Positions 24,198 to 34,355 are shown, counted from the stretch's first letter. The stretch: 64,000 bases of DNA from an uncultured Sphingomonadaceae bacterium (GCA_947495985.1 CANMBD010000001.1:1116001-1180000); one strand, 5' to 3'. The notes: a model not told the origin generated them from the letters alone. Program-made: numbers and translations.

Positions 24198-27122
24198 CTA
24201 TCGGGAAGCCGAGGAAGAAGCCGCGTCCGCTCCGACTTCGGCTTTTTCATTTCCTTCCGGTAGCACTACCAGTTTCCATTTGGTTGAATCCTTGAGATAT
24301 TTTTGAGCCAGCTGCTGAACTTCTTCAGGTGTGATCACCGTGTAATCTCTCAGTAACGTTCTTAAAACTATGAACTTCTTGGGATTAAAACTCGCACCCT
24401 CCAACTGACTCATCCAGAAGCTGTTGCCACTACTCGCCCTAGATATAAGTTGGCGCAGCGGTTCTACCACCCTGTTCAACTCATCAAGGCTAACCGGTTT
24501 TTCTCGCAGGTCTTTCGCGATCAATTCGGCCACGCCGTAAAAACGGTCGATATTATTTGGCGTTAACTGACTTGAGGCGCTGATATATCCGCCCTTTTGA
24601 AAAGCGACCGGCCAGCTATTTATCACTTGCGGGCTATAGCTCGCCCCTTCTTTGGAGCGTAAAATTTCAAACATGCGATCATTGAAGATTGAGACCAGAA
24701 CCTCCAGCTGACGGCTTTCTTTAATATTCTGAAGCCCTCCCCCGGTTGGCCAAGCAATCAAGGCAGCTGCGCGCTCTGCATCCCCTTTATGAACAAGAAT
24801 CTCCGGGCCGGCTTTGGAAGTGGGGAACATAGGCGAACGACTACCGTCAGGAACGGCAGAAGCTTTGCGCTTGCGCAGTGCGCCAAAGGTTTTCAGAACC
24901 GCTTCAACCGCTTCGTCCCGTTCGAAATCTCCAAATAACATCAATTCAATTGGACCGCTCGACAAAATAGGTTTCCAGAATTTCTTGAAATCCTTGGGCG
25001 TCAGTGCCTCAAAATCCTGTTTGTCCGGTGTTTTCCAGCGCGGATCCTTGCCGCGTATCAACCATTCCAAATCTCGCTGTAACACCGCCTGCGGCGAAGC
25101 GGCAAAACTGTCATAGCCTATCAAAGAAGCCGCACGTCCGCGAATAACCGGTGCAGCATCCCATCGCGGATATTGCAACTTGGCAGCTATCAAATGCAGT
25201 TGATCTTCAAGGTCGGCTGCTCTCGTATCTGCCTTGATTTCATAGGCATCATCATCGATTTCAAACCCGAGTCCGATCCGGCGACCAGTAGTGATTTTGT
25301 CCAACTCTTCTTGTCCCAGATCACCCACGCCGCTCGCCATCAAAGCCATTGCTCCAGTCCAGGCTAATCCTTCATCATCAGTGCTTAGACCGCTATATCC
25401 CGTACCAAAACGGGTGTTGACCATGATCTTATTGCGTTCGGCTTTGTTTGGGAAAAGCAGTACCCGAACACCGTTAGACAATATCAGCTGTTCGATCTCG
25501 AAACGCTTGTTCATCTCTGATGAGATAACTTTCCCCTTGCGTCCGATACGTGGCAGCGCGTCAAAACCGAGATTCGCTTGCTCCACCCGTACGTTCGTTG
25601 CGGCCTGGACTTCTTCCAACAAGGAAGCAGCAAGTTTGGAATTGCCGTCGTCTACAACCGTGGGAGAGGTCAGCAAAGCTCGCGTTGCAACACCATCAAA
25701 CAAGTTTTGTGTTGATTCGAGCAAGCGCTGAGGCGTGTAAAGGTCCCGCATTTCGCGGAACACATCAAGCGCGGTTTGCGGAGTGGCCACGGTTTCTCGA
25801 ATATCAACGGCATTGACAATATCATCCGCCTGCTTTCGGGCCGCCTCTGTTGCATAACCTTCGGCACCAATGGAAAGCGCCGCGTCAAACTCCGCTATTT
25901 CGCGCGCGATGTCCTGTTCGGAAGGTGCCTGAGTGGTTGCGTCAGCGATCACAGCACGCACATCTTTCAAAGCAGCAGCCCAGTCATCACCCAAGGGCAC
26001 AATGTTCACAAAGGTGCCGTCGACCGACCGGCTAACATCCTCCTGGTTCACATTCGCTTGAAGGTAGCTGCCCCCTGCCCTCGCACGCGCCTCAAGGCGA
26101 CGATTGATCATCTGGAGCGCCAAAAGATCAATCAACAATTGCTGATTATAGGCGATCGTATCATCAACTTTACGCCATGGCCGGACGGTCGCCATTGATA
26201 TGAAACGTGGCAAGGTTGGTTCGATCAACACCCGGCTGATATCGGCATCGGAACCAGGATCACCGAAATTTGGCGCCACACCAGGTTCGCCCTTACCCTT
26301 CCAGTCAGAAAAGTGCTTTTTTAGCAGCGCCTCAAACTCCGCTGGATCACCGTCTCCGGCTATGACGATCACGGTATTTTCTGGCCGGTACCATCGACGA
26401 TGGAAGAGTTGTAACATCGTGGGCGTTGCTGCTCTTAGTGTGTCGGGCGTCCCTATAGGCGCCCTGCTCGCCAGCCGCTGGCCCGCGAAAAATAATTTCC
26501 GCGTGGCGTCTTGGACTTTTGTTTGTGGCCCTTGACGTTCCTGCAATTCTGCCATCACAACAGGGCGCTCTGCGTTGATCGCCTGCGCCGTCAAACCCGG
26601 CGCACTAATCATACCGGAAATAATCTTGATACTCTCATCCAAACTTGTCGGATTGGCATTGGGCAGATCAAGTTTATACACTGTCTGAGTTGGCGTAGTT
26701 TCTGCATTGCTGTCACTGCCGAACGTCGCACCTAACCGCTGCCAAATGCGTTTCGCTTCACCGTCAGGAACATATTCGGAGCCCCGGAACGACAGGTGCT
26801 CCATAAAATGTGCGAAACCCTGTTCATGATCCTGTTCCATCAATGAACCAACATCAAGACGGACCCGGATAGATACTTGCCCCGGAGGAACGCCGTTATT
26901 CTTGACCGCATAGCGCACGCCATTGTCCAATGATCCGAAAGTCCAGCTCTTGTCGACAGGAACGTCACTGTCTTCATAAAGCCAGGGCTGTTCTGTCCTC
27001 GTCTCACCCTGTGTAACTTCAGGCTGTGCATGGACAGGCGCTGTCAGCGCTGACAGCGACAGGCCGGCAAAAACGGCAAAGGTAGTGAAAAGGCGGCCGG
27101 CCGCGCTTTGATAATATTTCAT
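24198..27122 (-). CDS. M16 family zinc metallopeptidase, two-domain, exported
   Basis: 974 aa. A signal peptide ends near PVHA|Q (residue ~32). The first peptidase domain has the inverted zinc motif HFMEH (H105-x2-E108-H109), with LDVGSLMEQDHEQGFA before it, typical of PqqL-like M16B enzymes. The second M16 half (from about residue 510) lacks the motif and is structural. Family members degrade peptides in the periplasm. ATG 27122 fits the signal peptide; an extension to 27185 does not. Confidence 0.9.
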   Translation of the reverse strand: MKYYQSAAGRLFTTFAVFAGLSLSALTAPVHAQPEVTQGETRTEQPWLYEDSDVPVDKSWTFGSLDNGVRYAVKNNGVPPGQVSIRVRLDVGSLMEQDHEQGFAHFMEHLSFRGSEYVPDGEAKRIWQRLGATFGSDSNAETTPTQTVYKLDLPNANPTSLDESIKIISGMISAPGLTAQAINAERPVVMAELQERQGPQTKVQDATRKLFFAGQRLASRAPIGTPDTLRAATPTMLQLFHRRWYRPENTVIVIAGDGDPAEFEALLKKHFSDWKGKGEPGVAPNFGDPGSDADISRVLIEPTLPRFISMATVRPWRKVDDTIAYNQQLLIDLLALQMINRRLEARARAGGSYLQANVNQEDVSRSVDGTFVNIVPLGDDWAAALKDVRAVIADATTQAPSEQDIAREIAEFDAALSIGAEGYATEAARKQADDIVNAVDIRETVATPQTALDVFREMRDLYTPQRLLESTQNLFDGVATRALLTSPTVVDDGNSKLAASLLEEVQAATNVRVEQANLGFDALPRIGRKGKVISSEMNKRFEIEQLILSNGVRVLLFPNKAERNKIMVNTRFGTGYSGLSTDDEGLAWTGAMALMASGVGDLGQEELDKITTGRRIGLGFEIDDDAYEIKADTRAADLEDQLHLIAAKLQYPRWDAAPVIRGRAASLIGYDSFAASPQAVLQRDLEWLIRGKDPRWKTPDKQDFEALTPKDFKKFWKPILSSGPIELMLFGDFERDEAVEAVLKTFGALRKRKASAVPDGSRSPMFPTSKAGPEILVHKGDAERAAALIAWPTGGGLQNIKESRQLEVLVSIFNDRMFEILRSKEGASYSPQVINSWPVAFQKGGYISASSQLTPNNIDRFYGVAELIAKDLREKPVSLDELNRVVEPLRQLISRASSGNSFWMSQLEGASFNPKKFIVLRTLLRDYTVITPEEVQQLAQKYLKDSTKWKLVVLPEGNEKAEVGADAASSSASR

Positions 27123-27271
27123 GGCGCAGTTATAAGCAGGCCCAATCTTACTGGCCAGTGAATAAAGATATTGATTGCCATGCAAAATATAGATGACAAT
27201 CGGTCAACTTTTCCGCTGCCAAAAGGCAGTTTAACCTTGATAGCCCAGCCAAATGCTCCCACATATCAGAC

Positions 27272-27844
27272 ATGTTGATAGAAACCGAAAAAACGCCCAA
27301 CCCATCCACACTCAAATTCCTGATGGGCCAGACAGTTATGGCCGACGGGACAAGGGATTTCGCATCACCGGAAGATGCAGATATTTCCCCACTTGCAGAA
27401 GCCTTGTTTACTCTCGGAGATGTGACCGGCGTCTTCTTCGGTTCAGATTTCGTTTCGGTAACGGCTGGCCCTGGATCAGAATGGTTAGATGTAAAACCGC
27501 AGGTGCTTAGCATTTTGCTGGATCATTTTTCCGCCGGACTACCCTTGTTCAAACCTGGGTCAGCAGGCGAAATACAAATCCCACCGGAGGAAGAAGTTCA
27601 CGATGACCCGGAAGATGCGGAGATTGTATCACAGATAAAGGAATTGATCGAAACCCGAGTGCGCCCGGCGGTTGCCAACGATGGCGGAGATATCATCTAC
27701 CGTGGCTTCAACCGCGGTATCGTTTTCCTGAAAATGCAGGGCGCTTGCGCAGGGTGTCCGTCATCAACCGCAACGTTAAAGCACGGGATTGAGTCTCTGC
27801 TCAAACACTATGTGCCAGAAGTGGTTGAAGTTAGAGCCGCCTAA
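27272..27844 (+). CDS. nfuA: NfuA/NifU-type Fe-S cluster carrier
   Basis: 190 aa. The N-terminal Nfu_N domain starts MLIETEKTPNPSTLKFL and the C-terminal NifU-like domain has VANDGGDIIYRGF and the cluster-binding MQGACAGCPSSTATLK (CxxC). It carries 4Fe-4S clusters to targets, which would suit MiaB encoded about 3.6 kb downstream. It heads a conserved alphaproteobacterial gene run and is divergent from the M16 peptidase. Confidence 0.93.
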   Translation: MLIETEKTPNPSTLKFLMGQTVMADGTRDFASPEDADISPLAEALFTLGDVTGVFFGSDFVSVTAGPGSEWLDVKPQVLSILLDHFSAGLPLFKPGSAGEIQIPPEEEVHDDPEDAEIVSQIKELIETRVRPAVANDGGDIIYRGFNRGIVFLKMQGACAGCPSSTATLKHGIESLLKHYVPEVVEVRAA

Positions 27845-27877
27845 TCCAACCGGTACAAAATGGGTAATGAGAAACTT

Positions 27878-28471
27878 ATGAATCAGCCACTTGATGATGC
27901 TGCACTGGACCAACTTTTCCGAACAGCGCGAACTTTTAACGGCTATCATGACAAGCCGGTAACTACCGAACAGCTACACGCAATATGGGATCTCATGAAG
28001 ATGGGGCCGACCAGCGCAAACATGCTGCCCGCCAGGATGGTTTGGTGCCACAGTCAGGATTCCAAGCAACGTCTTGCAGACTGCGCTGGCGAAGGTAACA
28101 AAGAAAAAATTGTGAATGCCCCAGCCGCGGTTATCATCGGCATGGATCAGAATTTCCACGAATATCTTCCCGAGCTTTTTCCGCATACCGATGCGAAAAG
28201 CTGGTTTGATGGCGATCCAGAGGGTCGTATCGAAGGTGCTATGCGAAATAGTTCGTTACAAGGTGCCTATTTTATTCTGGCTGCGCGCGCTCTGGGCTTG
28301 GATACCGGCCCAATGTCAGGATTTGACAATGCGGCAGTGGATGACGCTTTCTTTGGTGACCAACCAAGTGTGAAATCAAATTTCATTTCAACCTTAGGAT
28401 ACGGTGATCCTTCAACAATTTTTGACCGTAGCCCGCGTCCTGATTTCGATAAATTCAATACGATCATCTGA
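27878..28471 (+). CDS. Nitroreductase family, malonic semialdehyde reductase (RutE)-like
   Basis: About 197 aa. The flavin-binding nitroreductase pattern matches RutE/HadB-type proteins: [33 protein letters not shown], and [26 protein letters not shown] 27878 or ATG 27860 (six residues longer) may be the start. No other rut genes are near, so the role may be general reduction of quinones, nitro groups or aldehydes with FMN and NADPH. Confidence 0.82.
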   Translation: MNQPLDDAALDQLFRTARTFNGYHDKPVTTEQLHAIWDLMKMGPTSANMLPARMVWCHSQDSKQRLADCAGEGNKEKIVNAPAAVIIGMDQNFHEYLPELFPHTDAKSWFDGDPEGRIEGAMRNSSLQGAYFILAARALGLDTGPMSGFDNAAVDDAFFGDQPSVKSNFISTLGYGDPSTIFDRSPRPDFDKFNTII

Positions 28472-28488
28472 CGGCGAGCGTCAGAGCC

Positions 28489-29115
28489 ATGGACAACCGT
28501 ATTCTTGTTATAGACACTGCCACAACAGCTTGCTCGGTTGCTCTGTTCGAAAACGAGAAAATAATAGCTAACACCTATGAAGAAATTGGTCGCGGCCATG
28601 CTGAGAAGTTGGTGCCGATGATCGCGGAACTGCCGGACAAAGGGCGCGCGGATCGCATCATGATCAATTGCGGACCAGGAAGTTTTACCGGCGTCAGAAT
28701 CGGTCTTTCTGCCGCAAAAGCTCTGGCTCTAGCTTGGCAAGCCGGAATTTCTGGATATCAGTGTTTACATCTTGTCGCTGCGCAGGCTTTGAATGAAATG
28801 GAATCCCCCGCTCCTGTTTTTGTAGTGATGCTTGGAGGCCACGGGGAATATTTTGTTCAGAATTTTACTGAAGACGGCGGCCCTATAGATGATCTCCTGT
28901 CCCTGTCACCTGAATCGGCTTTACGCTACAGAAAAGCAGACCATTTGGCGGGCTCGGCAGCAAAGGCTTTAGCGAACCTGACCGATGGGCTTTCATATTC
29001 GTCCATATTGCCGAACGCCGCCAAATACAGCCTATTATCCGAAGTCTACGAATATATAGACCCAACACCTATTTATGGCCGCGCGCCAGATGCGCAGCCA
29101 GCTCATCGGGATTAG
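28489..29115 (+). CDS. tsaB: tRNA t6A37 threonylcarbamoyltransferase complex protein TsaB
   Basis: 208-aa member of the ASKHA fold. The N-terminus ILVIDTATTACSVALFENEK and the conserved GPGSFTGVRIGLSAAKALALA mark TsaB, which dimerises with TsaD to make t6A in tRNAs decoding ANN codons. tRNA-Thr(UGU) in this window would be a substrate. It is three bases upstream of rimI, the usual partner. Confidence 0.93.
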   Translation: MDNRILVIDTATTACSVALFENEKIIANTYEEIGRGHAEKLVPMIAELPDKGRADRIMINCGPGSFTGVRIGLSAAKALALAWQAGISGYQCLHLVAAQALNEMESPAPVFVVMLGGHGEYFVQNFTEDGGPIDDLLSLSPESALRYRKADHLAGSAAKALANLTDGLSYSSILPNAAKYSLLSEVYEYIDPTPIYGRAPDAQPAHRD

Positions 29116-29118
29116 AGT

Positions 29119-29631
29119 ATGTCAGATGTTAATCCCCATCCTGAAAGCAATGAAGCGCCCTTAGATCCTACAACAGCAATAAAGCTTGAATATGGCAGTT
29201 TTGCTGAACTGAAAGTCGTCATGCGGATTATGCAGGCTTCCTTTTCCAGCCTCTATGGTGAGTCATGGAACGAGCACCAATGCCGCTCAATGCTGTCTTT
29301 GCCGGGCACACAACTATTGATGGCAACCTATGACCTTCAACCTTGCGGCTTTGCCATCAGCAGGCGCGCGGCCGATGAGGAAGAATTGCTGATGATAGCG
29401 GTAGATCCGCAATATCAGAATAAAGGTATTGGGATTGCTATTCTTGAACGGCTTGTCGCGGATGCAATTAAAAACAACGTTACAGCGGTGTTTTTGGAAG
29501 TGCGATCAAACAATCCGGCTCAAAAACTATATCAAAGACTTGGTTTTCAGAAAATAGGACTGCGTCCGGCTTATTATTCGGGCGACAACAAAGAAAAGTT
29601 TGATGCCATCACCTACAAAAAACCTTTATGA
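29119..29631 (+). CDS. rimI: Ribosomal protein alanine acetyltransferase RimI-like
   Basis: 170-aa GNAT. The acetyl-CoA loop is in MIAVDPQYQNKGIGIAILE, followed by LEVRSNNPAQKLYQRLGF, the classic RimI end. ISRRAADEEELLMIAV corresponds to RimI beta-4. The first ~22 residues are an unusual hydrophilic extension. Coupled to tsaB, as in most bacteria; RimI acetylates the N-terminal Ala of S18 in E. coli. Confidence 0.85.
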   Translation: MSDVNPHPESNEAPLDPTTAIKLEYGSFAELKVVMRIMQASFSSLYGESWNEHQCRSMLSLPGTQLLMATYDLQPCGFAISRRAADEEELLMIAVDPQYQNKGIGIAILERLVADAIKNNVTAVFLEVRSNNPAQKLYQRLGFQKIGLRPAYYSGDNKEKFDAITYKKPL

Positions 29632-29758
29632 TGCTTAAAGCAACGCAAAATCAACACAGTATATAGGTTGATGATTGATAATCCAAGTAGCTCATGCGAC
29701 TTATTCCACAGCAAAAAATTGCTCAAAACCATAAAATGGTCGCACTAATGAGGTATAT

Positions 29759-30172
29759 ATGACAGAGGAAGATGTTGCTCTGAATGAGACGTTGATTACG
29801 CTCACTTCGGATATAGTTGCTGCGCATGTCAGCAACAACAGCGTAGCTGTTTCAGACTTGCCGCTCATTATTAGCAACGTTCACGTCGCGTTGTCCGGGC
29901 TTGCGGGAAAAGCCGCTGAGCAAGCTAAACCAGAGCCAGCTGTGCCAATCAAATCATCCATAAAACCCGATTACGTCGTTTGTCTGGAGGACGGCAAGAA
30001 ACTGAAAATGTTGAAACGACATTTAATGACCCACTACGGTATGACACCTGACGAATATCGGGTAAAATGGGGTCTGCCCAGTAACTACCCGATGGTTGCA
30101 CCCAACTACGCCCAGCAACGCCGGGAACTGGCCAAAGCCATTGGTCTAGGAAAGAAAAAGAAGAAGGGCTAA
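29759..30172 (+). CDS. MucR/Ros family transcriptional regulator
   Basis: 137 aa. The N-terminal half (LITLTSDIVAAHVSNNSV...LPLIISNVHVALSGL) is the oligomerisation region. The C-terminal DNA-binding domain has VCLEDGKKLKMLKRHLMTHYGMTPDEY and KWGLPSNYPMVAPNYA, the MucR core. The second zinc-ligand Cys of the Ros finger is replaced by Asp (CLED, not CxxC). MucR proteins bind AT-rich DNA broadly; the 127 bp before it is AT-rich, fitting autoregulation. GAGG precedes the ATG. Confidence 0.9.
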   Translation: MTEEDVALNETLITLTSDIVAAHVSNNSVAVSDLPLIISNVHVALSGLAGKAAEQAKPEPAVPIKSSIKPDYVVCLEDGKKLKMLKRHLMTHYGMTPDEYRVKWGLPSNYPMVAPNYAQQRRELAKAIGLGKKKKKG

Positions 30173-30286
30173 CTTCTCCTTTTCGTTAGATTTTATCTAT
30201 GGGAAGTTGCGGATGTGTTTCGCAATTTTCCCTTTGCTTTATTGTCCGCCGCGAATAGAGTATAAGCAATTATCAGGATGGAGCGA

Positions 30287-30709
30287 ATGCCGGACAAAAT
30301 TGATCTTGAGAAGCTATGTGCAGAAAAAGGCTTGCGAATAACCGACCAGCGCCGGGTGATTGCCAGAGTCATTTCTGACGCAGACGACCATCCCGATGTC
30401 GAAACATTGCATGAACGTGCTTCTGCGGTGGATTCCCGCATTTCGATAGCCACTGTTTATCGAACTGTTCGCCTATTTGAGGAAGCTGGTATTCTCGATC
30501 GTCATGACTTTGGCGATGGTCGGGCACGCTACGAGGCTGTTCCAGAAGCACATCACGACCATCTTATCGATGTAGAAACTGGTAAGGTGATAGAATTTGT
30601 CGACCCCGAACTCGAAGCGTTACAAAAGGTAATTGCGGAGAAGCTTGGATATCGATTGGTCGACCATCGTATGGAACTATATGGCGTATCCTCTGACCGA
30701 AAGAGCTGA
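30287..30709 (+). CDS. fur: Fur-family metalloregulator
   Basis: 140 aa. The winged helix contains RITDQRRVIARVI and RISIATVYRTVRLFEEAGIL. The dimerisation part has the metal-site HHDHLIDVETGKVIEF. The CxxC structural zinc motif of E. coli Fur is absent, as in alphaproteobacterial Fur/Mur. It could respond to iron or manganese. ATG 30287 is preferred because GGAG lies about 5 nt before it; an ATG three codons earlier is possible. Its end overlaps plsC. Confidence 0.87.
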   Translation: MPDKIDLEKLCAEKGLRITDQRRVIARVISDADDHPDVETLHERASAVDSRISIATVYRTVRLFEEAGILDRHDFGDGRARYEAVPEAHHDHLIDVETGKVIEFVDPELEALQKVIAEKLGYRLVDHRMELYGVSSDRKS

Positions 30710-31481
30710 AGCAGAGCGTTTTTCGATTTCAGTGGTTGGAATGCTGTTTATAGCACTACGTATAGCGGCGATCCTGCTAAGCTTGGCTATCTGTCTGCCA
30801 ATGCATTATCTCTGGCGACTGTTCCGTATCCCCTCCCCGTGGCCCCGCTTTTTCCTTTGGTCAGTCGCCACCAGTTGTGGTGCGATTATCAAAACCGAGG
30901 GACATCGTCTCAAGCAAAATGTTTTCTATGTTTCAAACCACATCAGCTGGTTCGATATCCCGGTTATTGCAGGGGTAACTGGTTGTACCTTTGTGGCCCA
31001 GGACGGTATCGCAAGTTGGCCGATTATCGGATGGCTATGTCGCATCAACAAGACCATTTTTGTATCCAGAACAGACCGTATGCAAGTTGGCAACCAAATT
31101 GACATTATTCGGGAGGCCATTGAGGAAAAATACCCGATCACGGTGTTTCCCGAGGGAACAACGACAGACGGACATAGTCTGCTGCCATTCAAACCCTCAC
31201 TTTTCCAGGCAATGGCACCACCACCCAAACCAACCATGATCCAACCCATGTTGCTCGATTATGGTGCGGCCAGCAAAGATATCGCGTGGGTCGGTGAGGA
31301 ACCGGCTATTGACAATGCCAAACGGCTATTTGCGCGATTGGGGACAGTTCCGACCACTTTGTATTTTCTCGAACCTTTCGATCCCGCCGATTTTGCTGAC
31401 CGCAAGGCCATTTGCGCAGAGACTGAACGACGGATTGCCAGCGCGCTTTCCGCTTCCCTGTCCGGAGAGCCCGTTGTATAG
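30681..31481 (+). CDS. plsC: 1-acyl-sn-glycerol-3-phosphate acyltransferase
   Basis: 266-aa membrane acyltransferase. The catalytic motif is SNHISWFDIP (HX4D), and FPEGTTTDGHSLLPFK is the substrate-binding motif. A hydrophobic segment precedes (residues ~20-45). It makes phosphatidic acid from lysophosphatidate. The ATG at 30681, with GGAACT upstream, overlaps fur by 29 bp. In many alphaproteobacteria this gene lies between fur and miaB, as here. Confidence 0.9.
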   Translation: MAYPLTERAEAERFSISVVGMLFIALRIAAILLSLAICLPMHYLWRLFRIPSPWPRFFLWSVATSCGAIIKTEGHRLKQNVFYVSNHISWFDIPVIAGVTGCTFVAQDGIASWPIIGWLCRINKTIFVSRTDRMQVGNQIDIIREAIEEKYPITVFPEGTTTDGHSLLPFKPSLFQAMAPPPKPTMIQPMLLDYGAASKDIAWVGEEPAIDNAKRLFARLGTVPTTLYFLEPFDPADFADRKAICAETERRIASALSASLSGEPVV

Positions 31482-31490
31482 GCCGCGGTT

Positions 31491-32828
31491 ATGAATCGAT
31501 CCGATCCGAAAAAATTCCGTATTAAATCCTTTGGCTGTCAGATGAATGTCTATGATGGTGAGCGCATGTCCGAAATGCTTGTCGATCAGGGCATGTCCAG
31601 CGCTGGCGATGGTGAAGACGCTGACCTAGTGGTCCTCAACACCTGTCATATCCGTGAAAAAGCGGCCGAAAAAGTCTATTCCGACATCGGACGGCTGCGT
31701 GATAAAGATGGAAATAGCCCGATGATTGCAGTCGCGGGTTGCGTCGCGCAAGCAGAGGGCAAAGAAATTTCGCGGCGCGCGCCAAGTGTTGATATCGTGG
31801 TTGGTCCACAGGCCTATCACCGGCTGCCGGAACTCATCGATCGAGCCAAGACCGGTAAAAAGGCACTGGACACAGATATGCCAGCGGCATCGAAGTTCGA
31901 CGTCTTGCCAACCCGCAAGAAACAGGCACGCCCGACCGCCTTTTTGACTGTGCAGGAAGGGTGCGACAAATTCTGCACCTATTGCGTTGTGCCTTACACG
32001 CGCGGAGCGGAGATTTCGCGCCCTTGGGGTGACCTGGTAAACGAAGCAAAGGCATTGGTTGATGGCGGCGTCAAGGAAATTACGCTACTCGGTCAGAATG
32101 TAAACGCTTGGACAAGCGAGGACGACAAGGGGCAGATGCAAGGGCTTGACGGCCTCATCCGCGCACTGGACGATATCGATGGTTTGGAGCGCATCCGCTA
32201 CACAACCAGCCATCCGAATGACATGACCGAAGCACTGATCGCAGCCCATGGCGAGATACCGGCGCTTATGCCTTATCTCCATCTTCCAGTTCAGTCGGGA
32301 AGTGACCGCATATTGAAAGCGATGAATCGTTCACATACGACTGAAAGCTATCTCAACATATTGTCACAGATGAGAAAAGTCAGGCCGGATATTGCTATTT
32401 CTGGCGACTTTATTGTTGGTTTTCCGGGTGAAACCGACGCTGATTTTGAAGAAACTTTGGCGATTGTCCGCGAGGCCAATTACGCGCAGGCTTATTCTTT
32501 CAAATATTCCCCGCGACCCGGCACACCTGCGGCTACGATGGAAGATCAAATTGCTCCGGAAGTCATGGATGAGCGCCTCCAGCGATTGCAAGCGCTGCTG
32601 AACGAACAGCAGCATGATTTCAATCGAACAGCTCTTGGTCGGCAGACCGATATCCTTTTAGAGCGCAATGGCAAACTCGACGGGCAACTTGTTGGCAAAA
32701 CGCCTTGGTTACAATCAGTCCATATCATTGCCCCCGAACTGGCGATTGGCGATATGGTGGATGTTACAATTGAAAGCGCGGGGCCCAACAGTCTGCAGGG
32801 CAAAGTGACACGGAGAGAAGCTGCTTAA
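31491..32828 (+). CDS. miaB: tRNA-2-methylthio-N6-dimethylallyladenosine synthase MiaB
   Basis: 445-aa radical-SAM methylthiotransferase. The N-terminal UPF0004 domain holds C16, C52 and C84, which bind one 4Fe-4S cluster. The radical-SAM motif is C158-x3-C162-x2-C165 (CDKFCTYC). The C-terminal TRAM domain follows ([20 protein letters not shown]). It adds ms2 to i6A37 of tRNAs reading U-starting codons; tRNA-Leu(CAA) here is a likely target. Its TAA overlaps the phoH ATG (TAATG). Confidence 0.95.
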   Translation: MNRSDPKKFRIKSFGCQMNVYDGERMSEMLVDQGMSSAGDGEDADLVVLNTCHIREKAAEKVYSDIGRLRDKDGNSPMIAVAGCVAQAEGKEISRRAPSVDIVVGPQAYHRLPELIDRAKTGKKALDTDMPAASKFDVLPTRKKQARPTAFLTVQEGCDKFCTYCVVPYTRGAEISRPWGDLVNEAKALVDGGVKEITLLGQNVNAWTSEDDKGQMQGLDGLIRALDDIDGLERIRYTTSHPNDMTEALIAAHGEIPALMPYLHLPVQSGSDRILKAMNRSHTTESYLNILSQMRKVRPDIAISGDFIVGFPGETDADFEETLAIVREANYAQAYSFKYSPRPGTPAATMEDQIAPEVMDERLQRLQALLNEQQHDFNRTALGRQTDILLERNGKLDGQLVGKTPWLQSVHIIAPELAIGDMVDVTIESAGPNSLQGKVTRREAA

Positions 32829-33856
32829 TGGCCAAAAAAAACATTGCCGAAGATAAACTCAATCTGGTGACGCTGGACGTCGAATTTGACGATCCTCAAA
32901 TATTGGGCGACCTTTTTGGTGAATATGATCGCAATATTGTGGCGATTGAAAACAGGCTCGGTGTCTATATCGCCGCTCGTGGCACCAAGTTAAAGATTGA
33001 AGGTGAAGAGGAAGCGGCGGCCCAAGCGCGTGATGTCTTGACCGGGATATATAACCGCTTGGAAGAGGGGCAGGAAATTGACGCTGCGCTCGTCGAAGCC
33101 ATCATCGGTATGGTTGCCGATCCACGAGTTTCAAAAACCACAAAACCGGCCCACACAAAGAAGGCAGCTAAAAGCGACATCTCGGCACCTCCGAAAGTAA
33201 TGATCAAGACGCGCAAGAAAACGATTTTTCCGCGCTCTGTTCGCCAGGCTGACTATATGGAAAAGCTGGCCCGTGATGACTTGATCTTCTCGCTTGGTCC
33301 TGCAGGCACGGGAAAGACCTATCTTGCGGTGGCGCAGGCCGTATCGCAGCTTATAACCGGATCGGTAGATCGTCTTATCCTGTCCAGGCCTGCGGTAGAG
33401 GCGGGCGAGAAGATCGGTTTTCTACCCGGCGACATGAAGGAAAAAGTCGATCCCTTCCTGCGCCCGCTTTACGATGCATTATATGACACTCTGCCCGCAG
33501 AACAGGTGGAACGGCGCATTGAAAGCGGCGAGATTGAGATCGCACCAATCGCATTCATGCGTGGCCGAACATTGGCCGACGCCTTTGTGATATTGGATGA
33601 AGCGCAGAACACCACTACCGCCCAGATGAAAATGTTCCTAACCCGTTTCGGCATGAACAGCCGTATGGTCATTTGTGGTGATCCGAAACAGGTAGATTTG
33701 CCGCACGGCGCCACATCCGGTCTTGCCGATGCCGTACAAAAACTGGACGGCGTTGACAGTGTCAGTACCGTCAAATTCGGCGCAGCGGATGTCGTCCGCC
33801 ATCCATTAGTCGGCAAAATTGTTGAAGCCTATGAAGGCAAAGATGCTGCAGATTGA
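32828..33856 (+). CDS. phoH: PhoH-like ATPase/putative RNA helicase
   Basis: 342 aa. An N-terminal KH-like region (LGDLFGEYDRNIVAIENRLGV) precedes the ATPase domain with Walker A GPAGTGKT (157-164) and Walker B FVILDEAQN. Usually called PhoH or YbeZ, it works with YbeY in RNA processing. Despite its name it is not part of the phosphate operon here, and no Pho box was seen. It overlaps ybeY by 14 bp. Confidence 0.93.
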   Translation: MAKKNIAEDKLNLVTLDVEFDDPQILGDLFGEYDRNIVAIENRLGVYIAARGTKLKIEGEEEAAAQARDVLTGIYNRLEEGQEIDAALVEAIIGMVADPRVSKTTKPAHTKKAAKSDISAPPKVMIKTRKKTIFPRSVRQADYMEKLARDDLIFSLGPAGTGKTYLAVAQAVSQLITGSVDRLILSRPAVEAGEKIGFLPGDMKEKVDPFLRPLYDALYDTLPAEQVERRIESGEIEIAPIAFMRGRTLADAFVILDEAQNTTTAQMKMFLTRFGMNSRMVICGDPKQVDLPHGATSGLADAVQKLDGVDSVSTVKFGAADVVRHPLVGKIVEAYEGKDAAD

Positions 33857-34352
33857 ACTCAATGCGGGTCCTCAGTGGCGAGATTTAAATGACTGGCAAA
33901 GACGCAGTGAACAGGCTGCGCGGGCTGCGCTTTCCGTTTCGTCCTATGGAGACTTGGCGGAGAGGAACTTTGCATTGGAAATCAGCATAAAACTCGCAAA
34001 CAATGATGAGGTCCAGGAGCTGAACTCGGCGTATCGCGGCAAAGATAAACCCACCAATGTGCTATCTTTCCCATTGGTTCCTCATGACTTGCTGGAATCA
34101 TTGTCCAACAGTGACGATGGCGAAGTGCTGCTAGGCGACGTAATCATGGCCCATGACGTTTGCGCCGATGAAGCAAAGGAAAAATTCATTCCCATGGCAG
34201 ACCATGCAGCGCATCTGCTAATTCATGGCGTTTTGCATCTATTAGGCTATGATCATGAAACAGAATCGGATGCCTTGATCATGGAGGCTTTAGAAGTCAA
34301 AGCGTTGCAAAAATTGGGCATTGCCAATCCCTATAACGATCAACATATGTGA
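33843..34352 (+). CDS. ybeY: Endoribonuclease/rRNA maturation factor YbeY
   Basis: 169-aa metalloprotein. The zinc motif HGVLHLLGYDH (HGxLHLxGYDH) is perfect. It is involved in 16S rRNA 3' maturation and ribosome quality control. ATG 33843 has GAAGG upstream and overlaps phoH by 14 bp; a longer reading would overlap phoH further. Confidence 0.94.
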   Translation: MLQIELNAGPQWRDLNDWQRRSEQAARAALSVSSYGDLAERNFALEISIKLANNDEVQELNSAYRGKDKPTNVLSFPLVPHDLLESLSNSDDGEVLLGDVIMAHDVCADEAKEKFIPMADHAAHLLIHGVLHLLGYDHETESDALIMEALEVKALQKLGIANPYNDQHM

Positions 34353-34355
34353 TGA

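Noticed and set aside
32828..33856. PhoH as a member of the Pho regulon
   Set aside because: It sits in the miaB-ybeY translation block with no Pho box upstream; the name is historical.
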